Assembly (NCBI RefSeq): GCF_000018945.1
Contig: NC_011978.1
Span: forward strand, 1,272,729-1,336,728
DNA length: 64,000 bases
Direction: 5' to 3'
Source of the DNA: Thermotoga neapolitana DSM 4359
GTDB taxonomy: Bacteria > Thermotogota > Thermotogae > Thermotogales > Thermotogaceae
Shown here: in pieces, positions 1 through 8,801 of the stretch
Layout: each line of letters opens with the position of its first letter
Position numbering within the stretch: the stretch's first letter is position 1
The notes under the pieces: model-generated
Told to the model about the DNA's origin: nothing
What the model saw: the letters and a program-made list of their open reading frames with translations, nothing else
Database searches by the model: none
Position numbers and translations under genes: made by a program

Positions 1-1
1 C

Positions 2-364
2 GTTGAGATAAGGGAAGCCGCACTGGCCCTCGGGGCAAAGAAAGAGGAGGTCATCTTCAAAGTACTCCTTCCAGCGGCGAGGAGAGGTATCATCACGGCC
101 GTTCTCGTTGGAGGTGGGAGAGCCCTGGGAGAAACCGCTCCCGTTCTGCTCACGGGTGCGGTGTTCTACTCAACAGAACTTCCAAAGGGACTCTTCTCAC
201 CTGTCATGACTCTTCCAACCCACATCTACTACATCACGGCAGCGTACGGTGAGTCCGCTCAGTGGATGGCAAAGGGAACAGCAGCCTTTCTGATGATAAT
301 AGTTGCTCTGATATACGGTGCAGCTTTCTTTCTGAGGAGGAGAGAGAATGGAACCAATAATTGA
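2..364 (+). CDS. pstA: Phosphate ABC transporter permease PstA, C-terminal part
   Basis: The gene enters the window already open, with codons starting at base 2. It encodes the C-terminal 120 residues of an inner-membrane permease. An EAA loop ([12 protein letters not shown] near its start), the cytoplasmic contact for the ATPase, is followed by a helix reading [19 protein letters not shown], which is typical of PstA/PstC, and a last membrane helix ending in a basic RRR tail. The following gene is pstB, overlapping by 17 bases, which makes PstA rather than PstC the likely identity. The N-terminus lies outside the window. Confidence 0.93.
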   Translation, partial: VEIREAALALGAKKEEVIFKVLLPAARRGIITAVLVGGGRALGETAPVLLTGAVFYSTELPKGLFSPVMTLPTHIYYITAAYGESAQWMAKGTAAFLMIIVALIYGAAFFLRRRENGTNN

Positions 365-1103
365 GATCGAAAACTTCAGCGCTTACTACGGTGATAAAGT
401 GGCCGTCAAAAACGTGACGATGAAGATCTTCAAAAATCAGATAACCGCCATAATAGGACCATCCGGGTGTGGAAAGACCACGCTCCTCAGGAGTATAAAC
501 AGAATGAACGATCATATACCCGGTTTCAGGGTGGAAGGGAAGATATACTTTAAAGGGCAGGACATATACGATCCGAAACTCGATGTGACGGAGTACAGAA
601 AAAAGGTGGGAATGGTCTTTCAGAAACCCACTCCCTTTCCGATGTCGATCTACGACAACGTGGCGTTCGGTCCGAGGATCCATGGGACAAAAAGCAAGCA
701 CGTACTCGACAGAATCGTTGAAGAATCTTTGAAGAAGGCTGCCCTCTGGGATGAAGTAAAATCGGAGTTGAACAAACCCGGAACGAAACTTTCTGGTGGC
801 CAGCAGCAAAGGCTCTGTATAGCGAGGGCACTTGCAGTGGAACCCGAGGTGATCCTCCTCGACGAACCAACATCGGCCCTCGATCCGATTGCGACTCAAA
901 GGATCGAAAAGCTTCTGGAAGAACTCTCTGAGAACTACACGATCGTGATCGTCACCCACAACATAGGACAGGCCATAAGGATCGCCGATTACATAGCCTT
1001 CATGTACCGGGGCGAACTCGTAGAGTACGGCCCCACGAGGGAAATTGTAGAAAGACCGAAGAGCAAACTCACCGAAGAGTATCTGACAGGAAAAATAGGA
1101 TGA
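348..1103 (+). CDS. pstB: Phosphate import ATP-binding protein PstB
   Basis: This is the cytoplasmic ATPase of the high-affinity phosphate importer PstSCAB, 251 residues and full length for the family. Visible motifs are Walker A GPSGCGKT (37-44), the Q-loop (Q92), signature LSGGQ (148-152), Walker B VILLDE (168-173) and an H-loop IVIVTHN. The stretch [18 protein letters not shown] after the Q-loop is characteristic of PstB rather than of sugar or amino-acid ATPases. It starts inside pstA (17-base overlap) and is followed 13 bases later by phoU. This is the normal pst-phoU order, so co-transcription and phosphate-starvation control are expected. Confidence 0.97.
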   Translation: MEPIIEIENFSAYYGDKVAVKNVTMKIFKNQITAIIGPSGCGKTTLLRSINRMNDHIPGFRVEGKIYFKGQDIYDPKLDVTEYRKKVGMVFQKPTPFPMSIYDNVAFGPRIHGTKSKHVLDRIVEESLKKAALWDEVKSELNKPGTKLSGGQQQRLCIARALAVEPEVILLDEPTSALDPIATQRIEKLLEELSENYTIVIVTHNIGQAIRIADYIAFMYRGELVEYGPTREIVERPKSKLTEEYLTGKIG

Positions 1104-1116
1104 TGGAGGCGAAAGG

Positions 1117-1815
1117 ATGGTGGACCACGTTCATTTCGAAAGGGAACTGACCCTTCTGAAATCGGACGTTTCAAAGATGCTCTTTCTTGTTTCAGAATCT
1201 CTGAACGATGCGATAGAAAGCCTCGAAACCATGAACGAGACCCTCGCAAAAAAAGTGCTCGACTCAGACGATATGATAGATGAACTGAACAGGGAGATAG
1301 AGGAAAAGGCCTATCAGATCATAGCAAGGTACAACCCCATCCTCAAACAGCTCAGATACATCATCACTATCCTGAAGTTTTCCAACGACCTGGAAAGGAT
1401 CGGAGACCTTTCCTGCAACATCGCTGAGAAATGTCTGTTTCTCTCCGAAAGGAAGATCCGGTTTGAGATGCTGAAGGAAATAAAGGACATGTTCGGAAGT
1501 ACACTGAGGGTGGTTCAGGACTCTTTCAAGGCCTTTGTCGAAGAAGACGTGGACTCTGCCTACAGGCTCTGGAAGTTCGACGACGTGATCGATGAGATGG
1601 AAAGAAGGATCAGAAGGCTTGTCGTGGAGAAGATAAAAGAGGACGGAATACCGGCTGAACTTGCCCTGGTGTACATCCTCATAGCACGGGACCTGGAGAG
1701 GATAGGAGACCATGCGAACAATCTCTGCGAGGAAGTCATATACATTGAGACGGGAAAAAACATGAGGGAATTTTTGCGGGGTGTAAAGGATGGCAGTGAG
1801 GGTTCTGATAGCTGA
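1117..1815 (+). CDS. phoU: Phosphate signalling regulator PhoU
   Basis: PhoU is a cytoplasmic protein linking the Pst transporter to the PhoR/PhoB pathway and holding it off when phosphate is plentiful. The 232 residues show two three-helix PhoU repeats, recognised by the paired stretches LERIGDLSCNIAE (first half) and LERIGDHANNLCEE (second half), which carry the acidic metal-cluster motif E/DxxxD. The ATG at 1117 follows GGAGGCGAAAGG. It lies between pstB and the response regulator; its last 26 bases overlap the latter, so the two are probably translationally coupled. Confidence 0.95.
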   Translation: MVDHVHFERELTLLKSDVSKMLFLVSESLNDAIESLETMNETLAKKVLDSDDMIDELNREIEEKAYQIIARYNPILKQLRYIITILKFSNDLERIGDLSCNIAEKCLFLSERKIRFEMLKEIKDMFGSTLRVVQDSFKAFVEEDVDSAYRLWKFDDVIDEMERRIRRLVVEKIKEDGIPAELALVYILIARDLERIGDHANNLCEEVIYIETGKNMREFLRGVKDGSEGSDS

Positions 1816-2470
1816 GGACGATGAGGACATAAGAGGTGTTTTGAAGAGGTACCTTGAGGCTGAAGGATACGAATGTGACGAAGCGGGTTCACTCTTTGAT
1901 CTCAAAAAGAAACTCTCAGAGGGCGCCTACAACGTTCTCATTCTGGATCTTATGTTTCCAGACGGTGTTGCCATGGAAGAGATCCCGGAAATGAAGGTGT
2001 CTCACCCGGAAATGGCCATCATCATCGTTTCTGCAAGGGACAGAGACATGGATCGCATCTTTGGAATAGAACTCGGAGCGGATGATTACGTGACAAAACC
2101 GTTCAACCCCAGGGAAGTGATCGCCCGGGTGAAGGCTGTTCTGAGAAGAATGGGCAAAGATCAGAAGGTGTTAAGATTCGGAAAACTCGAGATCTTTCCC
2201 GAAGATTACGTTGTGAGATACGACGGTAGAAACGTTGAAATGACAGCGAAGGAATTCGAACTGTTGAAACTTCTTGCCTCCGCTCCTAACAAGATCTTTT
2301 CGAGGGAAGAGATCCTGAACAGAATCTGGGGGGATGACTATGTCTCCGACAGGGTGGTAGACGTTCACATCAGTGCCATTCGTTCCAAGATAGGAAAGAA
2401 CTGGATAAAGACCGTAAGGGGCCTTGGATACAAATTCTCAACCCGGGGTGATGAGGGTGATCGATCTTGA
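1790..2470 (+). CDS. OmpR/PhoB-family response regulator
   Basis: A 226-residue two-domain DNA-binding regulator. The receiver domain (1-120) has the acidic pocket D10/D11, the phospho-acceptor D53 in VLILDLMFPDG, and K103 in VTKPF. The C-terminal winged helix (about 125-225) has the PhoB-type ending with TVRGLGYKF. Its place after pstB-phoU and before a histidine kinase argues that it is the PhoB of this organism, activating phosphate-starvation genes; that role is inferred from context. Translation probably starts at ATG 1790 within phoU; an in-frame GTG follows at 1796. Confidence 0.92.
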   Translation: MAVRVLIAEDDEDIRGVLKRYLEAEGYECDEAGSLFDLKKKLSEGAYNVLILDLMFPDGVAMEEIPEMKVSHPEMAIIIVSARDRDMDRIFGIELGADDYVTKPFNPREVIARVKAVLRRMGKDQKVLRFGKLEIFPEDYVVRYDGRNVEMTAKEFELLKLLASAPNKIFSREEILNRIWGDDYVSDRVVDVHISAIRSKIGKNWIKTVRGLGYKFSTRGDEGDRS

Positions 2471-3410
2471 AGATCTCGACACCATCAAAGAGGCGGTAGT
2501 GGTTTTGAACGAGTTGAAGGTGGTTTCGGCGAACAGATCCGGGGAAAGGTATGGTTTCAGAACGGGAAAGAGTCTGATATCTGTTTTCACCTGCAAAGAG
2601 ATGGACAGAATCGTCAGCAGTATTCAGGAAAAGAAGGATTTCTCCATGGAAACCGATGCCTACTTTTTCGAACTTCAATCAAAAAGATTCGTTTCTTTCC
2701 ATTTCCTTCCTCGAAAGAGCCTTCTTGTTGTGAACGATCTCACCGAGGAGAAAAAACTCAACGAAGCAAAACTAGACTTCGTTATGGCGGTGTCCCATGA
2801 ACTCTTCACACCTCTTTCCGCTTCGAAGGCAAATCTGTTTCTTCTGAAGGATCTGGAGAAAGATCCTGAAAAACTCAAAATACTCGACAGGATAGACCGC
2901 TCCCTGGAGAGGATGGAGACGATCATCAGACAGCTGAAACTTCTCACTATGATACAGCTGGGCCTCTACGAACTCAAAGTGGAACAGGTACATGTGAAGG
3001 AAGTGTTCGAGAAATCCGTTGAGGATCTTCGCGAGAAAATAGAATCCAGAAAGATCAGAGTGAAGTTTTCTTCGGAAGTGGAGTCGATCAAAACCGATCG
3101 CTTCGTCTTTTACACGATCCTGAAGAACCTTCTCTCCAACGCCGTGAAATACTCGTACCCAGAGTCGGAGGTGGAAGTTTCCATATCGGAAAAGAAGATG
3201 ACTGTGAAGGATCAGGGAATCGGGATAAAAGAGGAAGAGAAGGAAAGGATATTCGAGCGTTTCTACAGGGGATCGGAAGCTCCAAAGATGGCTCCTGGAT
3301 CGGGCCTTGGACTTTCCATCGTGAAACACCTGTGCGACATGATGGGGTACAGGCTGGAATTCAAATCCCAGTGGCTTGTGGGATCAGAATTCACCGTCTG
3401 GTTCAGATGA
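2451..3410 (+). CDS. Soluble sensor histidine kinase, PhoR-like
   Basis: This kinase is the likely partner of the preceding response regulator. From ATG 2451 it has 319 residues: a PAS-like N-terminal region (about 5-100), a HisKA dimerisation domain with H116 in MAVSHELFTP, and an HATPase domain with N-box LKNLLSNAVKYS, G1 VKDQGIGI and G2 GSGLGLSI. No membrane helix or signal peptide is visible, unlike classical PhoR, so the signal must be sensed in the cytoplasm, perhaps through PhoU/PstB (inference). ATG 2451 follows ACCCGGGGTG; an upstream in-frame start at 2424 would add nine residues deeper in the regulator gene. The 3' end overlaps the convergent gene by 8 bases. Confidence 0.9.
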   Translation: MRVIDLEDLDTIKEAVVVLNELKVVSANRSGERYGFRTGKSLISVFTCKEMDRIVSSIQEKKDFSMETDAYFFELQSKRFVSFHFLPRKSLLVVNDLTEEKKLNEAKLDFVMAVSHELFTPLSASKANLFLLKDLEKDPEKLKILDRIDRSLERMETIIRQLKLLTMIQLGLYELKVEQVHVKEVFEKSVEDLREKIESRKIRVKFSSEVESIKTDRFVFYTILKNLLSNAVKYSYPESEVEVSISEKKMTVKDQGIGIKEEEKERIFERFYRGSEAPKMAPGSGLGLSIVKHLCDMMGYRLEFKSQWLVGSEFTVWFR

Positions 3411-5211
3411 TGTATTCGTCATCTTCGTCTTCACCTTCTAGAACGTAGCCATCCTCTCTTGTGCACCAGGCCGGAAGTGGAAACTTCACCGTGAGAGGCA
3501 GGTTCAGAAACGGCTGATCCACTATCACTTCACCCTGCTTCAAAAGAGATGCTTTTCGTTTGTAGTGATCTGCAAGGTGCGAGTACTCCGGTTTCAGAAG
3601 TTCTGCTCCTTTTTGTCTTCCAACCACAACCGTGGCGGCCTGTGTGATCACCCTGTAGTCGACCTCGGAGGCGGTCTGTTCTGCTCCAATGAGGATCACC
3701 CTGAAAGACCTGCCGCGCTCTGCCACGTCTCTGAAGATGTTCGCAAGCGCACCACCACCGTGTCTTGGTGCGTACTTGTTGAGTTCATCGAGGAAGATGA
3801 AAACGGGCTGGGTGAAACCGTTGTTTGTCTCCTTTTCTCTCATCACTTCGGAAAGGATCGCACCGACAACGAACGCCTGGGCACGAGTTCTGAGTTTTGA
3901 GATGTCCACGACGGTCACCCTTCCGGGCACGTTCCAGTTGATCCTGTACTCCACCCCACCGATGGGATTCAGAGGAGGTTTTATCCACAGTCTGTCGAAG
4001 TCCATCTTCTGGGCGGTCTTCAGCCTTCGAATCAGCATGCTGATGGTCTGACGCTGGACGTTTTCTTTTTCCAGGTACTCTCTTGCCTTTCCTTCCTTCA
4101 GCTGGGTTATCAGATCATCGAGGTCAAGGGGAATGTCCACGATCTCTCCTTTAGAGGCAACGATTTCCCTCAACGCCTGAGAGGGAAGTTTCTGTTTGTC
4201 TTTGATGTAGCCCTTCCTCAGGAATTCCTGGTAGATCTCTTCCATTCTCTGGGTGAGATATTCCTGAAGTGACCACACCGCCAGCTGGAAGTTCTGGTTT
4301 TTGGCCATCTCGTCCGGATCGAACATGAGTTCCAGAAGATTCATTTCAACTATGTCGAAGACGTCCCAGCCGTAAACCTTCACTCCACTCATACGCTTGT
4401 TCACGGCAGGAACGTAGGTGCCCTTCTGTCTGCTTGGAGCGTAAAAGACCGCGTTTTCAAACGGTTTTGGCTCTATTCCGAGCACCCTGTACATCTCTTC
4501 CCACTTTTCCTTCTCCGCTGCCCATTCCTTTGAAGGGCGATCGAGAAACATCAAACTTTCTCCCTTAACGTTGAAGATGATGTACCTTGCTTCCCTCAGA
4601 AGTTCCATCAGTTCTCCCTGTGTTTTTCTGGACGTTTCCATCATCGACTTCACCAGGAACGTGGTGTAGGAGGTCTTCGCAGCCACACCGGACTGTCCCG
4701 AAACGTTGATGTGTGCCCCGTTGTCTCCCAGTATGTACCTCAGATCCAGGTAGGCAGGTTTGCCGTTCTTGAGGATGCCCACGGGGAGCGCCACGTTCTT
4801 GCTTTTCAGCTCGTCGAACCCAAGGGCTATGTCTATTTCTTCACCTTCCGCAAGGAACACGGGAGAACCAATGGCAGGAGGAATCTCCGGGGCCGTCTCG
4901 GAGAGTTTCCCATCTTTTTTCAGAAAGGACCTCGTCACCTTCACCCGTGCGATGTATATTGGGTAGGCTGGCTTCAGTCCTTCGAGTGCCACGTCCTCTT
5001 CGTAACCGTTTCTCAGTTCACCATCCCATCTGTTCTGTATGTCAACAACCACACCGTAGGTTACCACATCTCCGTAGCCCGATCTGTACTCCACCCTCAC
5101 GATGTCCTCTATCTGGGCATGAGCCTGATGATCGCCTTCAGATACCATTCTCACGAAGAACTCGTAGGGATTGGATTCGAAGATACCCGTTACAACACCA
5201 ACTCGTTTCAT
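3403..5211 (-). CDS. HerA-type ATPase (HAS-barrel / DUF87 helicase family)
   Basis: A 602-residue ATPase resembling HerA/FtsK-superfamily DNA pumps. The N-terminal 120 residues look like a HAS-barrel. The P-loop region is unusual: GQSGVAAKTS at 172-181 instead of GxxGxGKS. Walker B reads PVFIFLDEL with acidic D475/E476, followed by an arginine-rich stretch (RDVAERGRSF) and a sensor-like ILIGAEQT. The C-terminus is acidic (EGEDEDDEYII). Start ATG 5211 has GGGGGGATGAG just upstream, one base after the stop of the ABC transporter gene, so the two form an operon. HerA in archaea works with the nuclease NurA in end resection; no nurA is visible here, so the role is open. Confidence 0.8.
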   Translation of the reverse strand: MKRVGVVTGIFESNPYEFFVRMVSEGDHQAHAQIEDIVRVEYRSGYGDVVTYGVVVDIQNRWDGELRNGYEEDVALEGLKPAYPIYIARVKVTRSFLKKDGKLSETAPEIPPAIGSPVFLAEGEEIDIALGFDELKSKNVALPVGILKNGKPAYLDLRYILGDNGAHINVSGQSGVAAKTSYTTFLVKSMMETSRKTQGELMELLREARYIIFNVKGESLMFLDRPSKEWAAEKEKWEEMYRVLGIEPKPFENAVFYAPSRQKGTYVPAVNKRMSGVKVYGWDVFDIVEMNLLELMFDPDEMAKNQNFQLAVWSLQEYLTQRMEEIYQEFLRKGYIKDKQKLPSQALREIVASKGEIVDIPLDLDDLITQLKEGKAREYLEKENVQRQTISMLIRRLKTAQKMDFDRLWIKPPLNPIGGVEYRINWNVPGRVTVVDISKLRTRAQAFVVGAILSEVMREKETNNGFTQPVFIFLDELNKYAPRHGGGALANIFRDVAERGRSFRVILIGAEQTASEVDYRVITQAATVVVGRQKGAELLKPEYSHLADHYKRKASLLKQGEVIVDQPFLNLPLTVKFPLPAWCTREDGYVLEGEDEDDEYII

Positions 5212-5212
5212 C

Positions 5213-6988
5213 TCATCCCCCCTCGATGAGCTGTTTCCTGTACATTCTGCTGTAGATCCCATCTCTGCTCAAAAGTTCTTCGTGCCTTCCTTCTTCTTTG
5301 ATGAAACCATCGTCGAGAACGTATATCCTGTCGGCATCCTTCAGGACCTTCAGTCTGTGCGTTATCACGATGATCGTTTTTCCCTTCATGCTGTTCCTTA
5401 TAGAGCTTATTATCTTTTCTTCTGTTTCTGGATCCACGGCGGAGAGACAGTCATCGAAGATGTAAACCTCGAAATCTCTGATCAGTGCTCGGGCTATCGT
5501 GATCCTCTGCCTCTGTCCACCCGAAAGGGTCACTCCGCGTTCACCAACGACGGTGTCGAATTTCTCTGGAAAACTCATGATGTCTTCATAGACAGCCGCG
5601 AGTTTCGTCACCCTCTCGATCTCTTTCTCGTCCACGTTTTTCATACCAACGGTTATGTTGTTTCGTATCGTGTCGGAAAACAGAAACGTTTCCTGAGGGA
5701 CCAGGGTGAAGATTCTTCTCAGATCCTCAGAGGAAATGTCGTTTATATCCACTCCGTTTATGAATATCTTTCCCCTTTCCACAGGATACAGTTTCATGAG
5801 AAGCTTTGCGATCGTTGTCTTTCCGCTTCCCACACTTCCAACGATGCCGATCATCTCTCCTCTCTTCACCTTCATGTTGATGTTCTTCAGGACGGGTCGA
5901 TCGGTTCCGGGGTACCTGTAGGTCAGATCTCTTATGATCACACTTTTGAAGTGATCTATTTTAACTGGTCTTTCCGGCTCTTTCACTTCCGGCTGGGCGG
6001 TGAAGATCGTGTCCATGCGACGCATGGCTGCCCTTCCTCTCTGGAACAGGTCCACCATGAAGCCGTAGGCCATCATGGGCCATATCAACATTCCCAGGTA
6101 GGAGTTGAAGGCGATGAAATCTCCAAGCGTGATCTTCTCGTTTATGACTGCTCTTCCTCCATAGAGAAGCGCAAGAAAGAACGAGGAAGAGGCAATCAGG
6201 GTGATGAGAGGACGAAACACACTGGAAACCTTTACCGCCCGGAGGGTATCCCTGAAGTTGACGTTTGCCTTTTCTTCGAATATCCCGAACGATACGTCCT
6301 CCGAGGAAAAGCTCTTCACGATTCGAATACCGTTTATCGTCTCTTCGGTGAAGCCCGAGAGTTCCGAAAACGAACGCTGGACGTCTGCCACCCTCCTGTG
6401 TATCAACCTTCCAAAACTCATGGAAGTTGGAACGAGAAGAAGGAGAGGGGCGAAACTGATCCATGCGAGCTTCCATCCGACGTTTCCTATCATGAAAATG
6501 AACACCATCAGGACCATGATGAAGGAGTCGAAAAGCAGAATGGCCCCCTGTCCGAGTACTCTCCTCAGAAGGCTCAGATCGTTGGTGAATCTTGCCATCA
6601 ACTCTCCGCTTCTCATCCTGTCGAAGAAACCGGGAGTGAGGCTGAGCATCTTGGAGAACATCCTGTTCATGGTCTCAAGGAGGAAATACCTGGAAGCGCC
6701 ACCGAGGAAATACCTCCAGAGAAACCTTCCAAGGAACATTCCGGATGCGGCCGCCATGATCCAGCCGATCATTATCTTCAGTTCTGCAAAGTTCATGGTC
6801 TCGGTGTTCAGACTGTCGACGATCTTTCCAACGATACGCGGAACGTAGACCTGCAGAAGGTCTACCATCACCAGTGCCAGAAATCCCAGAAGGTACTTGT
6901 ACCAGTTCCTCTTCAGAAAATCAATGAGAATTGAGGAAGTCTTCAATTCTGTCCAGCGCCTCCGCAAGCCTTTCTGTGGAAATGGCAA
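5213..6988 (-). CDS. ABC half-exporter (membrane domain fused to ATPase)
   Basis: A type IV ABC exporter half: six membrane helices (about residues 30-310) fused to an ATPase domain. Motifs: Walker A GSVGSGKT (384-391), Q-loop Q432, signature LSGGQ (488-492), Walker B VYIFDD (508-513), D-loop SAVD and H-loop H544. The residue after the Walker B aspartate is D513, where the catalytic glutamate normally sits, as in the degenerate halves of heterodimeric exporters; no second half lies next to it. Substrate is unknown. The longest frame uses TTG 6988, 68 bases inside the aminotransferase gene; TTG 6946 is an alternative giving 577 residues. It is co-transcribed with the genes on both sides. Confidence 0.92.
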   Translation of the reverse strand: MPFPQKGLRRRWTELKTSSILIDFLKRNWYKYLLGFLALVMVDLLQVYVPRIVGKIVDSLNTETMNFAELKIMIGWIMAAASGMFLGRFLWRYFLGGASRYFLLETMNRMFSKMLSLTPGFFDRMRSGELMARFTNDLSLLRRVLGQGAILLFDSFIMVLMVFIFMIGNVGWKLAWISFAPLLLLVPTSMSFGRLIHRRVADVQRSFSELSGFTEETINGIRIVKSFSSEDVSFGIFEEKANVNFRDTLRAVKVSSVFRPLITLIASSSFFLALLYGGRAVINEKITLGDFIAFNSYLGMLIWPMMAYGFMVDLFQRGRAAMRRMDTIFTAQPEVKEPERPVKIDHFKSVIIRDLTYRYPGTDRPVLKNINMKVKRGEMIGIVGSVGSGKTTIAKLLMKLYPVERGKIFINGVDINDISSEDLRRIFTLVPQETFLFSDTIRNNITVGMKNVDEKEIERVTKLAAVYEDIMSFPEKFDTVVGERGVTLSGGQRQRITIARALIRDFEVYIFDDCLSAVDPETEEKIISSIRNSMKGKTIIVITHRLKVLKDADRIYVLDDGFIKEEGRHEELLSRDGIYSRMYRKQLIEGG

Positions 6989-8054
6989 AGGATAGTCTCA
7001 CAAAACCAGGCTTCAGGAAAGAAGAACCCGGAACCAGCGCCACCTTTTTTTCTTCAAGAAGCCTCTCACAGAATTTCACATCGTCACCCGGCACCTTGAA
7101 GAAGAGATAGAACGCTCCCTGTGGCTCCACGAACTTCACGCCCATCTTTTTCAAGCGTTCCACCACGAGGTCCCTTCTCTCTTTGAAGACCTGAACCATA
7201 TGGGAGTTGTCTACTTCTATCGCTTTGAGAGCGGCATACTGGGCAACCGTGTTGATGCAGGAGGTGGTGTGGGATTGAATCTTTGAAACAGCCGAAGCCA
7301 GTTCTCTGTTTGAGATCAGATATCCCACTCTCCAGCCGGTCATGGAGTGAGACTTTGAAAAGCCGTTTATGTACACCACCCGTTCGAAGTCTTTCGCTAT
7401 GTCCAGTATCGACGTGTAGTTGTCTGTGTACACCAGAGAGTCGTAAACCTCATCGCTCACGATGTAAAAATGCATCTCCTCAGAAAGTCTCAGAAGCCCC
7501 TCCAGAAAGGATCTGCTGTAGACGACACCGGTGGGATTGTTCGGCGAGTTGATGAGAACGGCCTTCGTTTTTCCAACAAGAAGCCCTTCTACCTCTTCAA
7601 GACTGGGATGGAAATCGTTCTTCATGAACGTTTCCACGACCTTCACGGTGCCACCAGCAAGAAGTATCTGTGGAATGTAACTCACCCAGACAGGAGAGAA
7701 CACGATCACTTCGTCACCGGGATCGAGCAGTGCCATGAACGTGTTGAAGAGTGCCTGCTTTGCTCCGTTCGTCACAACCACCTGATCCGGTGAGATTTCC
7801 TTTCCGTACCTTTCTCCTACCTTCTTCGCGATGGCCTCTCTCAGTTCGTAGATACCCCGAGGGTCCGTGTACTTTATCTGTCCCTTTTCCAGAAAGCTCT
7901 TTGCCGCTTCGAGGACGGGTTCTGGAGTGGGAAAGTCGGGCTCTCCTGCTGTGAGGTTTATGACGTCCTCTCCTTTTTTGATCAGTGCCTTGGCTTTTGC
8001 ATCCAGTTCCATGGTTTTTGAAATGGGTATCTCTGAAATTCTCCTTGCTATCAT
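6921..8054 (-). CDS. aspC: PLP-dependent aspartate/aromatic-type aminotransferase
   Basis: A class I fold-type I aminotransferase of 377 residues, transferring the amino group of aspartate (or a related amino acid) to 2-oxoglutarate. Seen: PNNPTG (171-176), the PLP-ring aspartate D201 with Y204 (SDEVYD), the Schiff-base lysine K234 in GFSKSHSMTGWRVGY, and the C-terminal FVRLSFA stretch with the substrate-carboxylate arginine. It corresponds to the protein I recall as TM1255 in T. maritima. Exact substrate preference cannot be read from sequence. ATG 8054 follows AGGAGGGTTCCGG. It is first in a three-gene minus-strand unit and divergent from the HAD gene. Confidence 0.92.
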   Translation of the reverse strand: MIARRISEIPISKTMELDAKAKALIKKGEDVINLTAGEPDFPTPEPVLEAAKSFLEKGQIKYTDPRGIYELREAIAKKVGERYGKEISPDQVVVTNGAKQALFNTFMALLDPGDEVIVFSPVWVSYIPQILLAGGTVKVVETFMKNDFHPSLEEVEGLLVGKTKAVLINSPNNPTGVVYSRSFLEGLLRLSEEMHFYIVSDEVYDSLVYTDNYTSILDIAKDFERVVYINGFSKSHSMTGWRVGYLISNRELASAVSKIQSHTTSCINTVAQYAALKAIEVDNSHMVQVFKERRDLVVERLKKMGVKFVEPQGAFYLFFKVPGDDVKFCERLLEEKKVALVPGSSFLKPGFVRLSFAISTERLAEALDRIEDFLNSH

Positions 8055-8150
8055 CCGGAACCCTCCTGGTCATGTTTTCATAATTAATACTACCACAAAA
8101 AGACGATTTAAACTGTTTATGTTATCTTTGAATTGAAAGGAGGCGGTCGA

Positions 8151-8801
8151 ATGGAAGCGGTGATTTTCGACATGGATGGAGTTTTGATGGACACAGAACC
8201 GCTCTACTTCGAGGCCTACAGGAGAGTCGCTGAAAGTTACGGAAAACCCTACACCGAGGAGATTCATAGAAAGATAATGGGAGTTCCGGAGAGGGAAGGT
8301 CTTCCCATTCTGATGGAACTTCTTGATATAGATGACTCTCTGGAAAACTTCAGAAAAAAGGTTCATGAGGAGAAAAGACGGGTCTTTTCCGAACTTTTGA
8401 AGGAAAACCCGGGAGTGAGGAAAGCCCTGGAGTTTGTGAAGAAAAAGGGCCTGAAACTCGCCCTTGCAACTTCCACTCCGCAGAAAGAGGCAATCGAAAG
8501 GTTGGAAAAGCTCAAACTGAAAGATTTCTTCGATGTGATGGTGTTCGGCGACCAGGTGAAGAGGGGAAAACCAGATCCAGAAATCTATCTGGTCACCCTG
8601 GAAAAGCTGAACGTGGATCCGAAAGAGGTGATCGTTTTTGAAGACTCAAAGAGCGGTGTAGAGGCCGCTCTCGGAGCGGGAATAGAGAAAGTCTACGGAG
8701 TGGTTCACTCTCTGAACGATGCTCAGGCGCTTCTTGAAGCGGGTGCGATACAACTGGTGAAACCGGAAGATATCCTGAGGGTTCTCAGAGAGGTTCTCTG
8801 A
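8151..8801 (+). CDS. HAD-family phosphatase, beta-phosphoglucomutase-like
   Basis: A 216-residue cytoplasmic HAD hydrolase. Motif I is FDMDGVLMDTEP, with nucleophile D7 and general acid D9, followed by a helical cap; motif II is LATST, motif III lysine lies in KRGKPDPEIY, and motif IV is VFEDSKSG. Family I HADs of this shape include beta-phosphoglucomutase and small-sugar phosphatases; the sequence alone does not separate mutase from phosphatase. ATG 8151 is preferred over an upstream TTG at 8133 because AAAGGAGGCGG lies 5-14 bases before it. The last 17 bases overlap the convergent nadE end, with no terminator visible. Confidence 0.9.
   Translation: MEAVIFDMDGVLMDTEPLYFEAYRRVAESYGKPYTEEIHRKIMGVPEREGLPILMELLDIDDSLENFRKKVHEEKRRVFSELLKENPGVRKALEFVKKKGLKLALATSTPQKEAIERLEKLKLKDFFDVMVFGDQVKRGKPDPEIYLVTLEKLNVDPKEVIVFEDSKSGVEAALGAGIEKVYGVVHSLNDAQALLEAGAIQLVKPEDILRVLREVL

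Noticed and set aside
5171-6934. 587-codon open frame on the plus strand
   Set aside because: It lies opposite the ABC exporter gene, has histidine/serine-rich low-sense composition, no domain, no ribosome site, and the minus-strand protein has every ABC motif.
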